DNA of 64,000 nt from Cyanoderma ruficeps (lineage: Eukaryota > Chordata > Aves > Passeriformes > Timaliidae), in contig VZDJ01004378.1 of the NCBI GenBank assembly GCA_008694505.1, forward strand, positions 15,386,148 through 15,450,147, written 5' to 3'. Made by a program: the position numbers and the translations under genes. Below are positions 1-12,929 of the stretch, piece by piece (position 1 is the stretch's first letter; each line of letters opens with the position of its first letter). The notes below the pieces were generated by a model that was not told where the DNA came from, did not search any database, and saw nothing but the letters and a program-made list of their open reading frames with translations.

Positions 1-3000
1 TTTTTTTTTTTTTTTTTTTTTTTGGTCTGTCATGGGCATCTTGGGTTCAACAGAAAGCTTTCTGACTTTGATCTGACTATTTGCTCAGTTCATCGGAAGC
101 TTCTGATGCTATTCAGTATTTCACAATGGCACCAACAGGGAATGTGTCAGCACAGGGTGTCTGTGTAATTAACAGGCTGTCAGTCACACCCCTGGGACCG
201 GAGAGGAGAAAGGTCACCACAAGGCTTGGCTGGGATGGGAGTAGGGGAGGTGAGGAAAGATTGAGGAAAGATGGCTGCAACATGGCAGTAGAAGAAATGG
301 AAAGGAAAGACAATAAACCTGAATACTAATAGGAAAAAAAAAAGGCAAGACCAAAATCAAATTATTAATTTTTTTTTTTAACACATTTCTGTTTTGTTTG
401 CCTATTGAGCCCTGTCAGGCACCTTGCCTCAGAGATGGCTAAACCAGTGCATTACCTCAGCTACTCTGAAGGTGAACAACAACAACACTACCAACAAAAT
501 TACCTGGTCATTTTTTCATTTGTTTTGTGAAAGAATGAATTGGACAGATGGAGAGGCTTCTGTATACACACTGTATACAGACTTCTGTATACCATGATTG
601 CTATCCTTACTGTTATTTCTTTAGGTACAAGTAGTATGGCAACAAGAAGGATAAAAAAAGGGATATTTCATTATGGTCAGCCTGATACTGATCTTAAATG
701 ATGACCAAATGATTTGCATATGGTCTGAAGTTTGCACAGATATAAGTTACTGATGATCATAATTTAAAATACACTGGCAGAGTAAAATTAAATAATTTGC
801 TCAGTACAACACAGTGAGCCAAAGCCAACCGAAAGTTGAATCCCTTCACTGTCATCTCCAGGCTCAAATACAACCATAAAAGTTGCTTTTTTTCTTCAAA
901 AACAACAAATTCAAAACAAAAAGAAGATTCCTCTTGGGTTATAAGCTAGTAACCTCTAGTGTCCATAAATGACACTGTCTTTTCAACACTTCTACAATTT
1001 TGTAATAACTGTGGGATTTTGTTCCTTCCAGTATCTGATTAACTACACATTTTGTTGCTTGGGTACTAAAGCTGAAACTATCAAATTTTATATATTTATT
1101 TACTTTTGAGAAACCCATAGTTATTTTATTGTAATATGTGCCGTATCTCTGAGAGTTCTGCATTCAGTCATGTTTCTGGCATGTTAGTTATAATCTTCCC
1201 ATTTCACAGTATCTGGATGGTCCCATATCTTATGCGAATAAACTTCTCCTGAGCATGTCCCAGCACAAATCTGCTGTTCAAACCCCTGCCCTTTGACATC
1301 TACATTTTGTGGAATGGCCTGGAAATTGAAGGTTTCAGGTTTATTTATTTTCTAGCTTTAACTAATTTTCCTCACCTTAGTCAGTTTCATGGCATTTTAG
1401 TCACCCCATGGTGATTTTTTTTGTAATCTTTCCCCTTTTTGTTTAAAATTCAGTTGAAAGTTATTCTTTGGAAGAAATGAAGATCCTTCCTGGCCATAAA
1501 ACTGTTGTAGACATAGTAAGCCAGGATATTTGAGGACTTGGGGCAAAATTATCTCTGGTGAATTATCCACCAGAGGATATAGATTTTGGCTTGAGATTTT
1601 TACTATGTCTTTTATGAGGTAGGTATTCCCTGTGGATTTCAAGGAGAGTTGCAGGCACAGTGGAAAAGGAGGATGCTTGAGTAGGCATCATCATATGAAA
1701 TTAATAAGAGAATTTTGCTTCATGCTTTCAGTGTCCTTGAGAGTATGGAATTACGCCAATGGCATAAAGTATTATTTACTCCTTGTTAAATGTTAATGAA
1801 CACTGGGGCTGTTATGTAGTCATGACATTTCCACATTACTAAGTCCATCTGTCACTGAAAAGGGAGGAGTTAGGCTTAGTTGTGTGGTTTATTGACCAAC
1901 TTCTGTTACACACCATCCCTGAGGTTTTAAAAAACAGACAGATTTTTCATTTCAGAGGAGAGCAAACTTCCGCTGGAGTGAACAATGGTTGTGAAGGTGC
2001 CAAAAGTGTAGGATGCCACTAAAAATCATTCTCCCCCACCAAAAAAAGCCCTAGTAACTGTTGGTACAAGAAGACCCTTTTCAAAGAATGAACCTTACTG
2101 GGACTCTGCTGCATGTCAGCAGGGTTTAAGTAGTCCATGTATTTCTGGAATGGTACCTACCATTCGCTGAGATTGTTGCCACTCCATTCACAGTACAGCT
2201 GATTTGGACATCACCCGTGGGCTGTGTTTTTGTGAGTTTAAAATAATATTCCTTTTGGGTGTTTAATTCAGATTAACTGCTTTGAACACCTTTGCTGACG
2301 TGAAAGTGTAAAAAAAATTGGCTAGCTTTTATAGTTCTCTCCAAAATTTCAGAAATGCTTTCTTTAGCATGTGGTGATTTATAAGTCCAATGTAGGCAAT
2401 TGAAAAGGAGACAGCCAGCCATGTTATTTACCTTCTTTGGCACCCTCAGCCTCCAGCTAGGTAATCTGTTCAAATGGTCGAATACTCCTGGCAAGGCTCT
2501 ACTCAGTTTTCTCTTTGGTTTAGTCCAAACCCAAGGATATTTTTTCTTTTATCTCCTTGTTCCAAATTTCAAAGCCTTAATAAAGAAATGCATTGTCCTT
2601 GGAACAACAAGTGAAGCTAGAGAGAGGAGGGAAGGGAGCTTGCCTGAAGAAGTTGGAAATAGCTGGGAATATTTCTGAGTGTAAACTAGGTAGGATCCTG
2701 CAAATCTAAAAATCTACAAAACGTTAAAAAAAAACTGTGGGGGGTTACTTGAGTGAAAGGTACCACTAGACAAATTGCTTGTTATCTTCCACCATATGTG
2801 ATAAGACTAGAATAGACCACTGTGATATTCCTGTCTGGTTCTCTGTTCAAGATCCTTACAAGGCCTCCTACCACAGCAGAACACAGGGGGAGATAAACCC
2901 AAATCTGCTCTTCTCTAAAGCCTGGTTTGCAGGCACTGTTAGTCCCTTCAGATGATGTCTGTCACGTTTAATAGGATTGTGGGCCTTTTTTTCTGAATTT

Positions 3001-6000
3001 ATTTCAATGGAAATTCCTAACAGTATCTCGGAGGAGCAACACCTTCAAATAGCAGATCTGCCTAGGTAGGTATGCCCATACAATTTCAGCTTTCTCTACC
3101 TTAATCTAACTGCAAATAACATTTAGTTACTCTCACGGCTCATCTCTGAATCTCCACATTTTTACATCTGTCCAAAAAAGTACTTAATTAATTTAAGCAA
3201 ATAGAAACTGTTTCAGCAGAAGAGCCTGAGAGTCTTATAAGGTGCAAGGATCTGTACTCAAACCTGTGCTTTCTGCTGAGGGAGCATGAAAAATCCTGTG
3301 GCTGGCCTCTGTGTGAGGTCCAGCCCTGTAAATGTGTTCTGGGGAGGACCTGTCTCATCAGCCAAATAGACTTTTTTCCCTTCCTCTGCTCTGTGAATTG
3401 TGTTGTGCCACAGAAACTAGAAACTTGGAGTTTAGGAGATTTGGATGATTCCTACAGGGTTCTGTGGGAAGGAACAGTCCCCACAACACCAAGTCGCAGA
3501 GGAGATAACATCCAGCTACTGCTTATATGAGTCAGGTGGTGCCCCTTGGTCAGTGTGGTTTCTGAGACTCTCCATTTCCCATTTTTCTTCTTTTGGTCAT
3601 CACTGAAAAAAAACTTAGCTAGAGCAGGGTTGTGTACAGGACCTTGCAGTACTGGACAGTCATTTGAGAGTGGTTTCCACCTTCATTTCTACCTAATTTA
3701 TCCAGTTTCCAGTTCACTTATGCACCTCCATGTTCTCTTGGCACTGGAATGACACCTTGACCAATTGTCAGTAACACAAGAGCAACATAGTGGTCTTTCA
3801 GCCTTGGGATCCCAAAATTGGTGTCAGAATCAGTTTTTTATAGCCTGTCTGGGTCGGTATTAGTTCCAGTACCTTTTTCAAAGCAAAGTATCCATGCTGG
3901 GGTGTACACCCTCAGGGAAATCACAAATGTTGAGCTCTAGTGGATCTCCTGGCATAAGCTGAAATGATGTTAGCAGACACTTGCCAAGGTTAGTTTTCTA
4001 TCAAAAGAGTGCTGGCTGAACTCAGCTGAGCCTTCCAAAGGCAGGAAAGTTATGGCTGCATGAATAGGGGCAAGGAGTTAGCCTTTTGTTCAGCTTTCCT
4101 GTCAGCAACCTATGAGACTGAGGTAGAAAGTGGAAAAGTGCCAAGCATGACTGGTTAAGTGTAGAAAGGGAAAAAAGAGACAAGAAAAGATACAGGAAGA
4201 ATTACGTCTAGATATGGGAGGATTTAAGTCTCCAAGCTCAAGTGTTTGTGGAAAAAATTTCTCTCCATGGGCTCTCTTCCAAAATACTCTATTTGCAAAG
4301 AAATCACTGTCCTCTCTGACAGAAGCACCACAAATTCCCTTCAATAATAAACCAGCACCAACCTAAGGCTTCTTTGTTTTTTGAAAAAAAAGTCCTTTTT
4401 TTGTTCTTACACATGTCACCCATAAAATTCTAGCTCTGTGTCTTTGTTTCTCTTAATAGCTTTTTATTCCTAAGCTGTACTAATTGTTATCAATTCATCC
4501 TTTCATTCATGTCATCTTTCTTTCTCTTTCTTCCTAATGCTTCTAGCTTAGTTTGCACTCCTACTAAGTCATGTTATTTTGTAACCATCACAGCCTTCTT
4601 TTCCAATTGTGGTATTGTGGCTTTCTTAGCATCTAGTGAAATATTCTTAAATATCTCCTAATTAACATTTTTCTTTTTAGAGTCATCTCCCAGCTGACTT
4701 TGGTCAATTGTTTTCAGCTTGGCCAAAAGTTGGCTCTCTTCAAGCCCCAAGGATGTGTATAGCTTGGACTCAGTTCTAGTTACACAGAACAAAGATAATG
4801 AAATCATGACTCCTGGCTCCTAAGCTATCACTACCTTCTACTTCTGCTAATGGTCCGTGTGTAAAGAGGAGGGTTAGTTAAATTTAAATCCACCCCATGT
4901 TGCATGTAATGCTTGAACTCAGATATTGCCTATGATTCTCAGAAACAAAGGAAAATCTCTCATATGAAGTTTGAGATCCTTGAAATTCTGATTTTCTTCT
5001 TCCTGAACACTGCAGATTAGTCTGGTGGGACTCAATCATCATTCAGACCTCTGTGGGTTACTTTTCTGCTGGCATGTGCAGCCTGTGCTTCACTTACTAG
5101 ACTGTCTTTTTCTCCATCCATGAGTCTTCTTATATTCCTCTGATTTTTCTCCCCATCCCTTGGGAGAGGGGAGTGAGTAAGTGGCTATGTGGGTATTTGG
5201 CTACTGGTTGGAGTCAACCCAGCCTAAAGAAGACAAGGCTAACAGGGGCTCACAGCCACATATCTAAATACAGCAAGGGAGGACCCTTCACCTGGAGGTG
5301 AAATCTGAACTGCAACCAGTGGACCTCCTCCTCTCATAGCAAAATGTAGAGAACAAAAAATTTATAACGTTCTTAATATTAAACACTGAAGCCAAAAACA
5401 TTAAAATCCCCCCAAAGAAAGGACTGTTATATCTCAGTGAGCAAGAGAGCACTAAAGAATTGATGTGCCACTGATGTCAGTGTTTGGGTTTCATCTACAG
5501 CATCTTGCCTCACCCGTGCTCAAGTGCATTTTGCCTGTTACAGTTTCCGTGCAGGTATGGCTGATTGCTCCTGCTGCAGACACTCCACTGCTTCATGGGA
5601 TCCTGGCTCATTAACCCACACACTGTTTATTCCCCCCTTAATTCTGAATTTTTACTATTTTGTCTGTTACAGAACATCAAAGGATGTGGTCCCTTGTTTT
5701 TACTATCCATGTTCCTAGTAGTGGGAACTAGAGAACTTGCTGAGGACTTGCTTTTCTGGAAATTTCTTTGTTTTCAGCAAGACAATTTCTGAATAATCAA
5801 ATGAACACCAGCGGTGCATATAGATTTTTCTATTTTAAACCAGAAAGAATTCTGCAGTATTGGAGGCACTTAAAAGCAGTGAGAGGGGTTTTTTAAAATT
5901 TAGTCTGCTGCTGAAGCATGTTTGGGATCTCTGTGAAAGTCTATGTGGATTTATACTATGATTTCTGAAGAGGAAAGCATCCATTTTCTAGGATTAAGTG

Positions 6001-9000
6001 GGGTTGATGTCTTCCTGGCTTTCTAAAATGTCTCCTTCCTAGGCTAGGAAACACTGCTCAGCACACACAGGTTATTGTGGGTTTCAGTTTTGATAGAAAT
6101 ATATGTACTTTAGCTTCTCCTGGAGACATGAAAGAATTTTTTTACGCTGCTTTGCTTTACAAGCTCTTTCAAAATTTGGTTTTCACTTCACGACATTGTT
6201 ACAGTAAAATATTTTCTAATATGCCATGCAAATATCAGCCTGTATATCCTGAGGCCAAAGCAAATACTGACTAAAGACTACATTTACACTCTCCACAGGA
6301 ACAGGCTGGAGGCCTTTATTTTGGGACCTGTTCTGCTGCCCACACTGTCATGATACTTCTGTGTTCTGTGGTGCCTTTTGGGGCACAATTTTGGATTCAG
6401 CATCAGCCACGTACCACCATCAGCAAGCACTGTGGTAGATCTTGTAGGCACAGGCTGAACAGATACAGACCCTGCTATGCCATTTTGGGCCAAAACCTAG
6501 GGATATGCCAGTCTGTGTTTTTTCTAAAAGATCCATATTGTGGGTTGAGGGGGTGTGCCTCACATTCAGGCAGCATGAAAGAGGGGCAAATTTTAGGGCA
6601 AATGTAGACATAGTCACATATAGTCAAAATCAAGTATAGAAGTACCTAAGATCTCTCTTAGATTTCGGGTGTCTCCATTTACCTCCTCGAATGTATCAGG
6701 TACAGACAAGAATTCAGCACTACAAGCTCCATCTTAAGGCTGCTATTTTTAATGTAACTTGAATCTAGATACAGGTTGTGTCTATATGGTTGTAAAGTCA
6801 ATATAACTTCATGGAAATTATTTCTTCTTAAGAAGAAACTGTAACTTTCATTTGGTGTGCAGATGCAGGTAGCCAGATGAAAAGACAAAGACATTTGAAA
6901 ATCTTTTTCCATCCTTTGGCGGTCATCAGGAACAGCCAACTCCCCCTTGTACCCAAGACTTCTGTGGACTGTCCTGCTCCTTACCCAAAACAAAAAATGC
7001 CCCCTGGGATACATTCTGTTTCCAAGGGGAATAGCCCTGTTCCCAAGGGGTGCATCTTTCTGAATGCAGTGTTCAAGATACAGTTTGAGATACTCAGTTC
7101 ACCTAAAGTTTAAAACTGAAGCCACTTCAGAATTCTGTTAAATCTGTTGCATTAATCATCCCTCTGCCCACCCTGCTTTGAAAGCTGGGGGGAGGGGAGC
7201 ACAGTGTTCCTTCATGATATGTAAATTCTGTTGGATGTTTGTTTGAAGTACATGGCTCCCTGTAATTGTAGTTTTGACTTTAGGACTAAAGATGCATATT
7301 TATTTACTTTAGATTTCTAATTCTGCTCATTCTGTCATGGATTTGCACATATTATTCCAATCATGGCAGGGCAATCCATAGCTTGCTTATTTACTATGCA
7401 GACAGACTAGTTTCTCTGAAATCAAAGTCCTAGGACTTTTTTTGTTTATTTTGCTTCTTTTAAATAAAGAGACTTTCCAAACAAAGAGCCAAACAAATTT
7501 TCCTGTGGGCTTCCTAGATTTGTTCTGCTTCAGTTAAAGAAAGATGTAGGACAAGTCAAAGTGTATTATGGAACAATGGAAAAACAGAGATTAATACACT
7601 GCCTCTTGTTTTTTTGTTCTTTCTTTCTTTCCTTTCTTTTTTTTCTTTTTTTTTTTTCTTTCTGTGTAGAAGAGCTCCCTAAACAAAAGCAGCAACGTTT
7701 CGGGGTCACAACCTGGGTGTCCTTGAAATATGCGTCTGATCTCACCTCTCTGAACAATGAGTCTCCTTACAAAGAAAGTGCCAACTGTTCTCCCAGAGTT
7801 CATTTGAACTTCCTCCAGCTTCAGAAGAAAGAGAAGCAAGAAATTCCACTTAGGATGCCAGCAGGTCTTGATTGTGTAGCTGGCAGCTCTGAGGGATTCC
7901 AGATGGCTTCAGCCCTTCTTTTGAACATATCTTTTGATCTCATTTAAGTTTCCTCCTGTTTTCACCTGCTCTGTGTTTACCGGCTGCAGGATACGCAGGT
8001 GGACATATTAACTTCACCATAGGACACAAATGGATTGCATTTTGACTTTGTGTGCAGGAGGGAGGCTGTGTAGTACAGCTAATGCAGCCCCAGCTCCAGC
8101 TCGGTGATTTATGATTCAGAAACCACAGTATAATTTTAACAGACAGAACAAACAAATGGAAAACCTTGTCTGTCCCCAGTGTGTGTTTTCTAAATGTTAC
8201 AACCTGTACTTTTCAATCTAGTGGTCATCTAGGAAGTCAAGCAAGAAATGTTTTTGGAATTAACTTTTTTGATCACGTTTGTTCCCATTCTTTGTTTACA
8301 TATTTGTAGATCTTTTTATGCAAAAACAAGTTGTTTGTCAACCTTTCAAGCTATGTTTAGCTATTGGACATTTCCATAACAAGTAGCAAAAATTAATTTG
8401 CTTTAAGAAAGACAGCAATCTAATTGTATTTAACATTGCACCTGAACCTGCATGCTGTGGAAAGAGGGAGAGCAGTCAGGATCACACACTGGTAGACTGC
8501 TGACAGAAGAAGACATTAGAAAAATAAGATTGATGAGCTGGATTTTCATGGAGGAGGACATGCAATGGGTGGGTCTGCAGAGACGCAGAACTTTGCTGGT
8601 TGGATTAACGTGCACCTTCATCTGATCGTCTTAGTCCATTTAAATTGCTGAGTATAAACCACTTCTTAACTTCAGTTTAGGTAGATACCCCTTCTGCATG
8701 TTGGCTGTGTCAAGATGAGACTCGGGTATAAAATTTTCTCAACGGTGTGGTTTCTGTGGGGTGCATGAGTTAGAAGAAATCTGTTTCACATTTTACCAGA
8801 TCTGCTGCCATGGACTTCAGATGTCAATTTTTTTGACTATGTGCTTGCACATACTTAACACAATCTCAGTCTCAGCCAGGGCACTACAAGTTTTTACGTT
8901 GTCAGCCTATAATGACCCCCTTGGTTGGCCCCACATACTGGTCTGTCAAGACTGCACAGGATTTGGGCACAAGTACACTAATGTGAATGGAAGGGTCAGT

Positions 9001-9538
9001 GACATTTCAGACTGGTAGATACTGACTTTCACTGATACTACTGGGCATTGTCATTAGAATAAGAATATCCCTTCAGCACTCAAATTTGTATACATTTCAT
9101 TATCGCTTAGTCTTAAAAAATCACTTGTGAGTGGATGAGTTGGAGTTGCAAGTCCACAGCTTACAATATTCAGAGAAAATATATCTGAAAAACCTATACA
9201 GATGAGGTCTCCTGTGACCCTGCTATAGTAGATTTCTCTCTGATGCAATGTTAGAGCTAGGAGAAATTGAATTCGCTGAGAAACAGCTCTGGAAATGTCC
9301 TGCATTTTCATCCTGTGCAGCTTTAGTGAACACTGTCAATTTACATTTATATTGCTTTGGGTGAGGTTCTCTATAGAAAGCAGAAATGGCTGGGATCAAG
9401 TGGAAACCCCCGCTCCAGGGCTACGCTTCTGCCTTCTCACCCAGCACACACACCAGCAGCTCCCAGGCCTGGCCTCCCATCAGTCCCTTTGCTTGAATTT
9501 TGCACTTCTTCCACTGCTTGTGCCATTCCATATTTCTG
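1..9538. other. Intergenic, 3' flank of WIF1; no gene seen
   Basis: The window opens with a run of 23 T, a homopolymer of unknown origin. The rest is AT-rich sequence with only short chance ORFs and no exon with recognisable protein similarity on either strand. A pyrimidine-rich tract lies at 7609-7663. No tRNA, rRNA or clear full-length repeat was recognised. Confidence 0.6.
7609..7663. repeat. T-rich polypyrimidine tract
   Basis: Imperfect CTTT/T-rich run of about 55 bp on the plus strand. It is a low-complexity microsatellite-like sequence and accounts for the lysine/arginine-rich antisense ORFs there. Confidence 0.85.
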
Positions 9539-10639
9539 TGTATTGGGTCTGCATGGTGAAGTTTTGGAAGACAGGGGACTACAGGTGGCTTCTGTGAGAA
9601 ACTTCCAGAAGCACAGAGCCAATCCCAGCTGTCTCCAAGACACACCTGTCACTGGCCGAGGCTGAGCCCAAGAGTGATGGTGAAAGAATCTCTGGGATAA
9701 CAGATTTAGGAAAAGGGAAAAGTCAGAGCAGACAGAGAAGAGCAGTGTGAGAATATGCAGGAGGCACAGTTCTGCAGGCAGCAAGGCCAGTGAGGAGGCA
9801 GGGGAGGAGGTGCTCCAGGTACTAGAGCTGAGCTTCCCCTGCAGCCCATGGTGAGACAGACTGTCCCACTGCAGCCCATGGAAGGCCACGGTGGAGCAGA
9901 GATCCATTGGCAGCCTGTAGAACATCCCAGGCTGGAGTAGGTGGATGCCTAAAGGAGGCTGTGACCCCAAGAGAAGCTTATGCTGGAGTAGGGCTCTTAC
10001 AGTACCTGTGGAGCCATGGAGACAGAAGTCCACTCTGGAACAGGTTTCCTGGCAAGGATTGTGACCCTGCAGGGGACCTATGCTGGAATGGTATGTTCCT
10101 GAAGGACTGGAGTCTATGGAAGGGATACATGCTGTAGCGATTTGCAAAGAACTGCAGCCCCTAGGAAGGACTCACATTGGAGGAGCTCATGGAGGACTGT
10201 GTCATGTGGGAGGAACTCCACACTAGAGCAGGGAAAGAATGTGAGGAGTCTTGGCCCTGAGGTGGAAGGAGTGGCAGGGACAACATGTGAGGAATGGACC
10301 CCAATCCCCCATTCCCCACCTCCCTGTGCTGCCTGGGAGGAGGCAGAAAATCAGGGAATGAAGTTAAGGCCAATAAGAAGAGAAGGATGTGGGGAAGGTG
10401 ATTGTAAGCTTTGGTTTTATTTCTCATTATCCTACTCTGATCTGGTTGATAATGAAATAAACTGATTTCCCCAAGCCGAGTCTGTGTTGCCTGTGATGGT
10501 AACAGGTACGTGATCTCTCCTTGTCTTTGTCTTAACCCACCACATTTTCTTATATTTTCTCTCCCTTGCCCAGCTGAGGAAGGGGAGTTACAGAGTGGCT
10601 TTGGGGGGCACCTGGCATCCAGCCAGCATCAGTCCACCA
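9539..10639 (+). mobile_element. ERVL-type avian LTR, solo or remnant
   Basis: About 1.1 kb that I recognise as a common avian class III (ERVL-like) LTR. It starts near TGTATTGGGTCTGCATGGTG and ends near CATCAGTCCACCA. U3 contains diverged tandem units carrying CTGGAGTAGG-like cores (about 9840-10220). A poly(A) signal AATAAA is at 10456-10461, followed by the characteristic block CCCCAAGCCGAGTCTGTGTTGCC-like (about 10469-10491) and a CTGGCATCCAGCCAGCATC-like 3' end. No primer-binding site or internal region follows directly, and no clear target-site duplication was found. I read it as an old solo LTR. The boundaries are approximate. Confidence 0.75.
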
Positions 10640-12929
10640 GATTCCATTAGAAATGGCATCGTCAGGGTGAATAGACATAATACACACTACTGATGATGCA
10701 GACCAGAGAATAAACATAGCTTAGTGACTCTTCTGTTACATAAAATCCAAACCACGTTGTTTCCCAGAAATATGGAAGCCCTCCCCAGCCCCATGACAGA
10801 TCTGATTAGGTTCCTAGCCAAGTCACCCAAATGCTCTGAGCTTGCCACTCCTGGCCATTTGCTTCAAAATTATCTCATCTGACGAGTACAGATGCTTGTA
10901 GCTGACAGAATGTCAGCTAGACGTTATCTCTAACTAAAGGAGAGAAACAGGCACTTCCACAGTGTGATTCTTCCCATCCTAAGCAAACACAAAAACAACA
11001 ACCAGAGCAGTCGCTCCAATTGCAGGCTCCACGGATGAGACAGGGAACTTGTCACAGCCAGCATAAATTTAACTCATTGCCTAACAAGTGAGATGAGACC
11101 TGCTATCTCTTGATGGCTGTCATACTTGTTCCTTTCCTTTCCCCAGGAGAAAGTCATTAGGGATGCGACTACTTTCTTGTTACAGTGAGATGCCCAAACC
11201 ATCCTGGAACAGGGCACCAAGCTGGGGAGAGCCCTGCCTGCAGCCATTCCTGTGGCTGGAGGCTGGAAGGGCCTCCCCTTACTGTGGCATCTACACATCC
11301 ATCCACATGGCTTTTGAGTAACATGAAGTACCTCCTCGTCCCTCAATGACTACATGTTGCTTTTCCTGTGTTCCCAGATCTCACAGCTGCAGATGACCTG
11401 CTGCAGGTTTCTCTTCTGCACAGCACAGTGTCCTAATTGTTATATTCCAATTACTGTATTAATCCTAATGCAGTCTGAATACATCCCACTGAACTCAGGA
11501 ATGGTCAGTGAAGGGGTTGAGTAAAATTTGCAAAGGGCAATTTCCCCACTGTTTGTATTTCATTTGCTTGATTGATTTTAATTTAAAGGTGCCACAATTA
11601 CACCCACTAGATAGATAGCTCCAGGTTTTTGACCTAATTATGGGAAGGAAGAGCCCTACTTAGGCTTTGCTCTATTGTCCAGGTTTCAGTGGAGCTTGTC
11701 AGATTAATTACAGTTTTGAACCTATCATCACCATCATAGAAGGTGATGTGAGCATTTGCTAATATGGACATTTAAACCTTTGGTCTTCAGATATGCAACT
11801 CAGTGACAATCCTTCCTGTGCAAGTCCTAGCTGCTCACTTGCTGGCAATCAGTATTGATTTTCAGCCTAGAGAGACAGATCTAGAAGCAAATGTTTCTTT
11901 TAATTTTTCTAGACAATATTCCAAAGGTTATAGACAACTTGGAATAGTTTGGAGAAAAGCCTTTTGAAACACAGACATGAAAATGAAGCTCTGCTTACCT
12001 ATGCTGTGTGGCAGACATGTCTCTCATCTCTGTGGTAGATTGTTGGTCGTAAAACCACATGAATTTTTATGCAATGTCCCTGGAAAATGCTCACACATTG
12101 GCTTTATGTGCATGTAGATTGAACGCAACATGGAGACACTTTTGTTCCCCAGTATTCAAAGCATTTTGTTGGAAGAAAAGTGGGAAAACAAATGTCTGGG
12201 AGGAGTAAGCAGATGTTTGCTGTTAACGATCAGCATGTTATACAATTAAGTTTACAATAACTGCTTTTAAATATAAACTAACTTCTGACCAGTGTTTTTC
12301 AATGTACTGTGAAATCTGCATGTCATTCCTTTTGTCATTTGCAAGTAAACACCCACTGGAGTGTTTTATAGTTGGTAAAATATGAAAATGGCTTTATTCA
12401 TAAGAGGATCCTTTGATTTACTGGAAGATGAAAACCTATGTGCCAGAAGTTTTTGGTTCTCTTCATCAGAACTGAGGAAACTTTTCTTCATCTTGACCGC
12501 TCTGATCTCATTGCCTAAACATACTAGCAAATAGCTAACAATTGTGGTGGCTTTTTTTTTCTTCTTTTAACATAGCTTTCTTTCCCTCTGGACAGGGCAG
12601 ATGTTGGAGACTGGCTTCAGCAGCCAGGAAAGGCATCTTTATCTCCTGACAGGCCTACAAAGCTTGAACCCACAAAAACAATGATAATGAGGAAGCTTTC
12701 AAAAATAAACAGACCAAATGGGTGCATCTTCCTTTTCCCAGTGCCTCTGTGCCAGATACTAATGCTTAGTTACTGTGCTGAATCAGCAGTTGCAGCTATA
12801 AAGAGCTATGTTAGATTTGCTAAGGTGGACAAAACCCCCCCTCACAATTGTTGTCAAAAAAGTCAAACAAGTGTGAAGGACAGGCATCCCTTCAAGGAAA
12901 AATTCACATATCCCTGAAGCAAATGGACC
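10640..12929. other. Intergenic, no gene seen
   Basis: 2.3 kb of AT-rich DNA between the LTR and the retroviral relic. I see no retroviral leader or gag 5' part here, no exon and no recognised repeat. Confidence 0.5.

Noticed and set aside
7561..7947. 128-codon plus-strand ORF
   Set aside because: Its hydrophobic Phe-rich part is only the translated T-rich tract at 7609-7663; no similarity in the rest.
9437..10147. 236-codon minus-strand ORF, the longest in the window
   Set aside because: It lies almost wholly antisense to the ERVL-type LTR, and its length follows from the LTR's tandem modules. No protein family resemblance.
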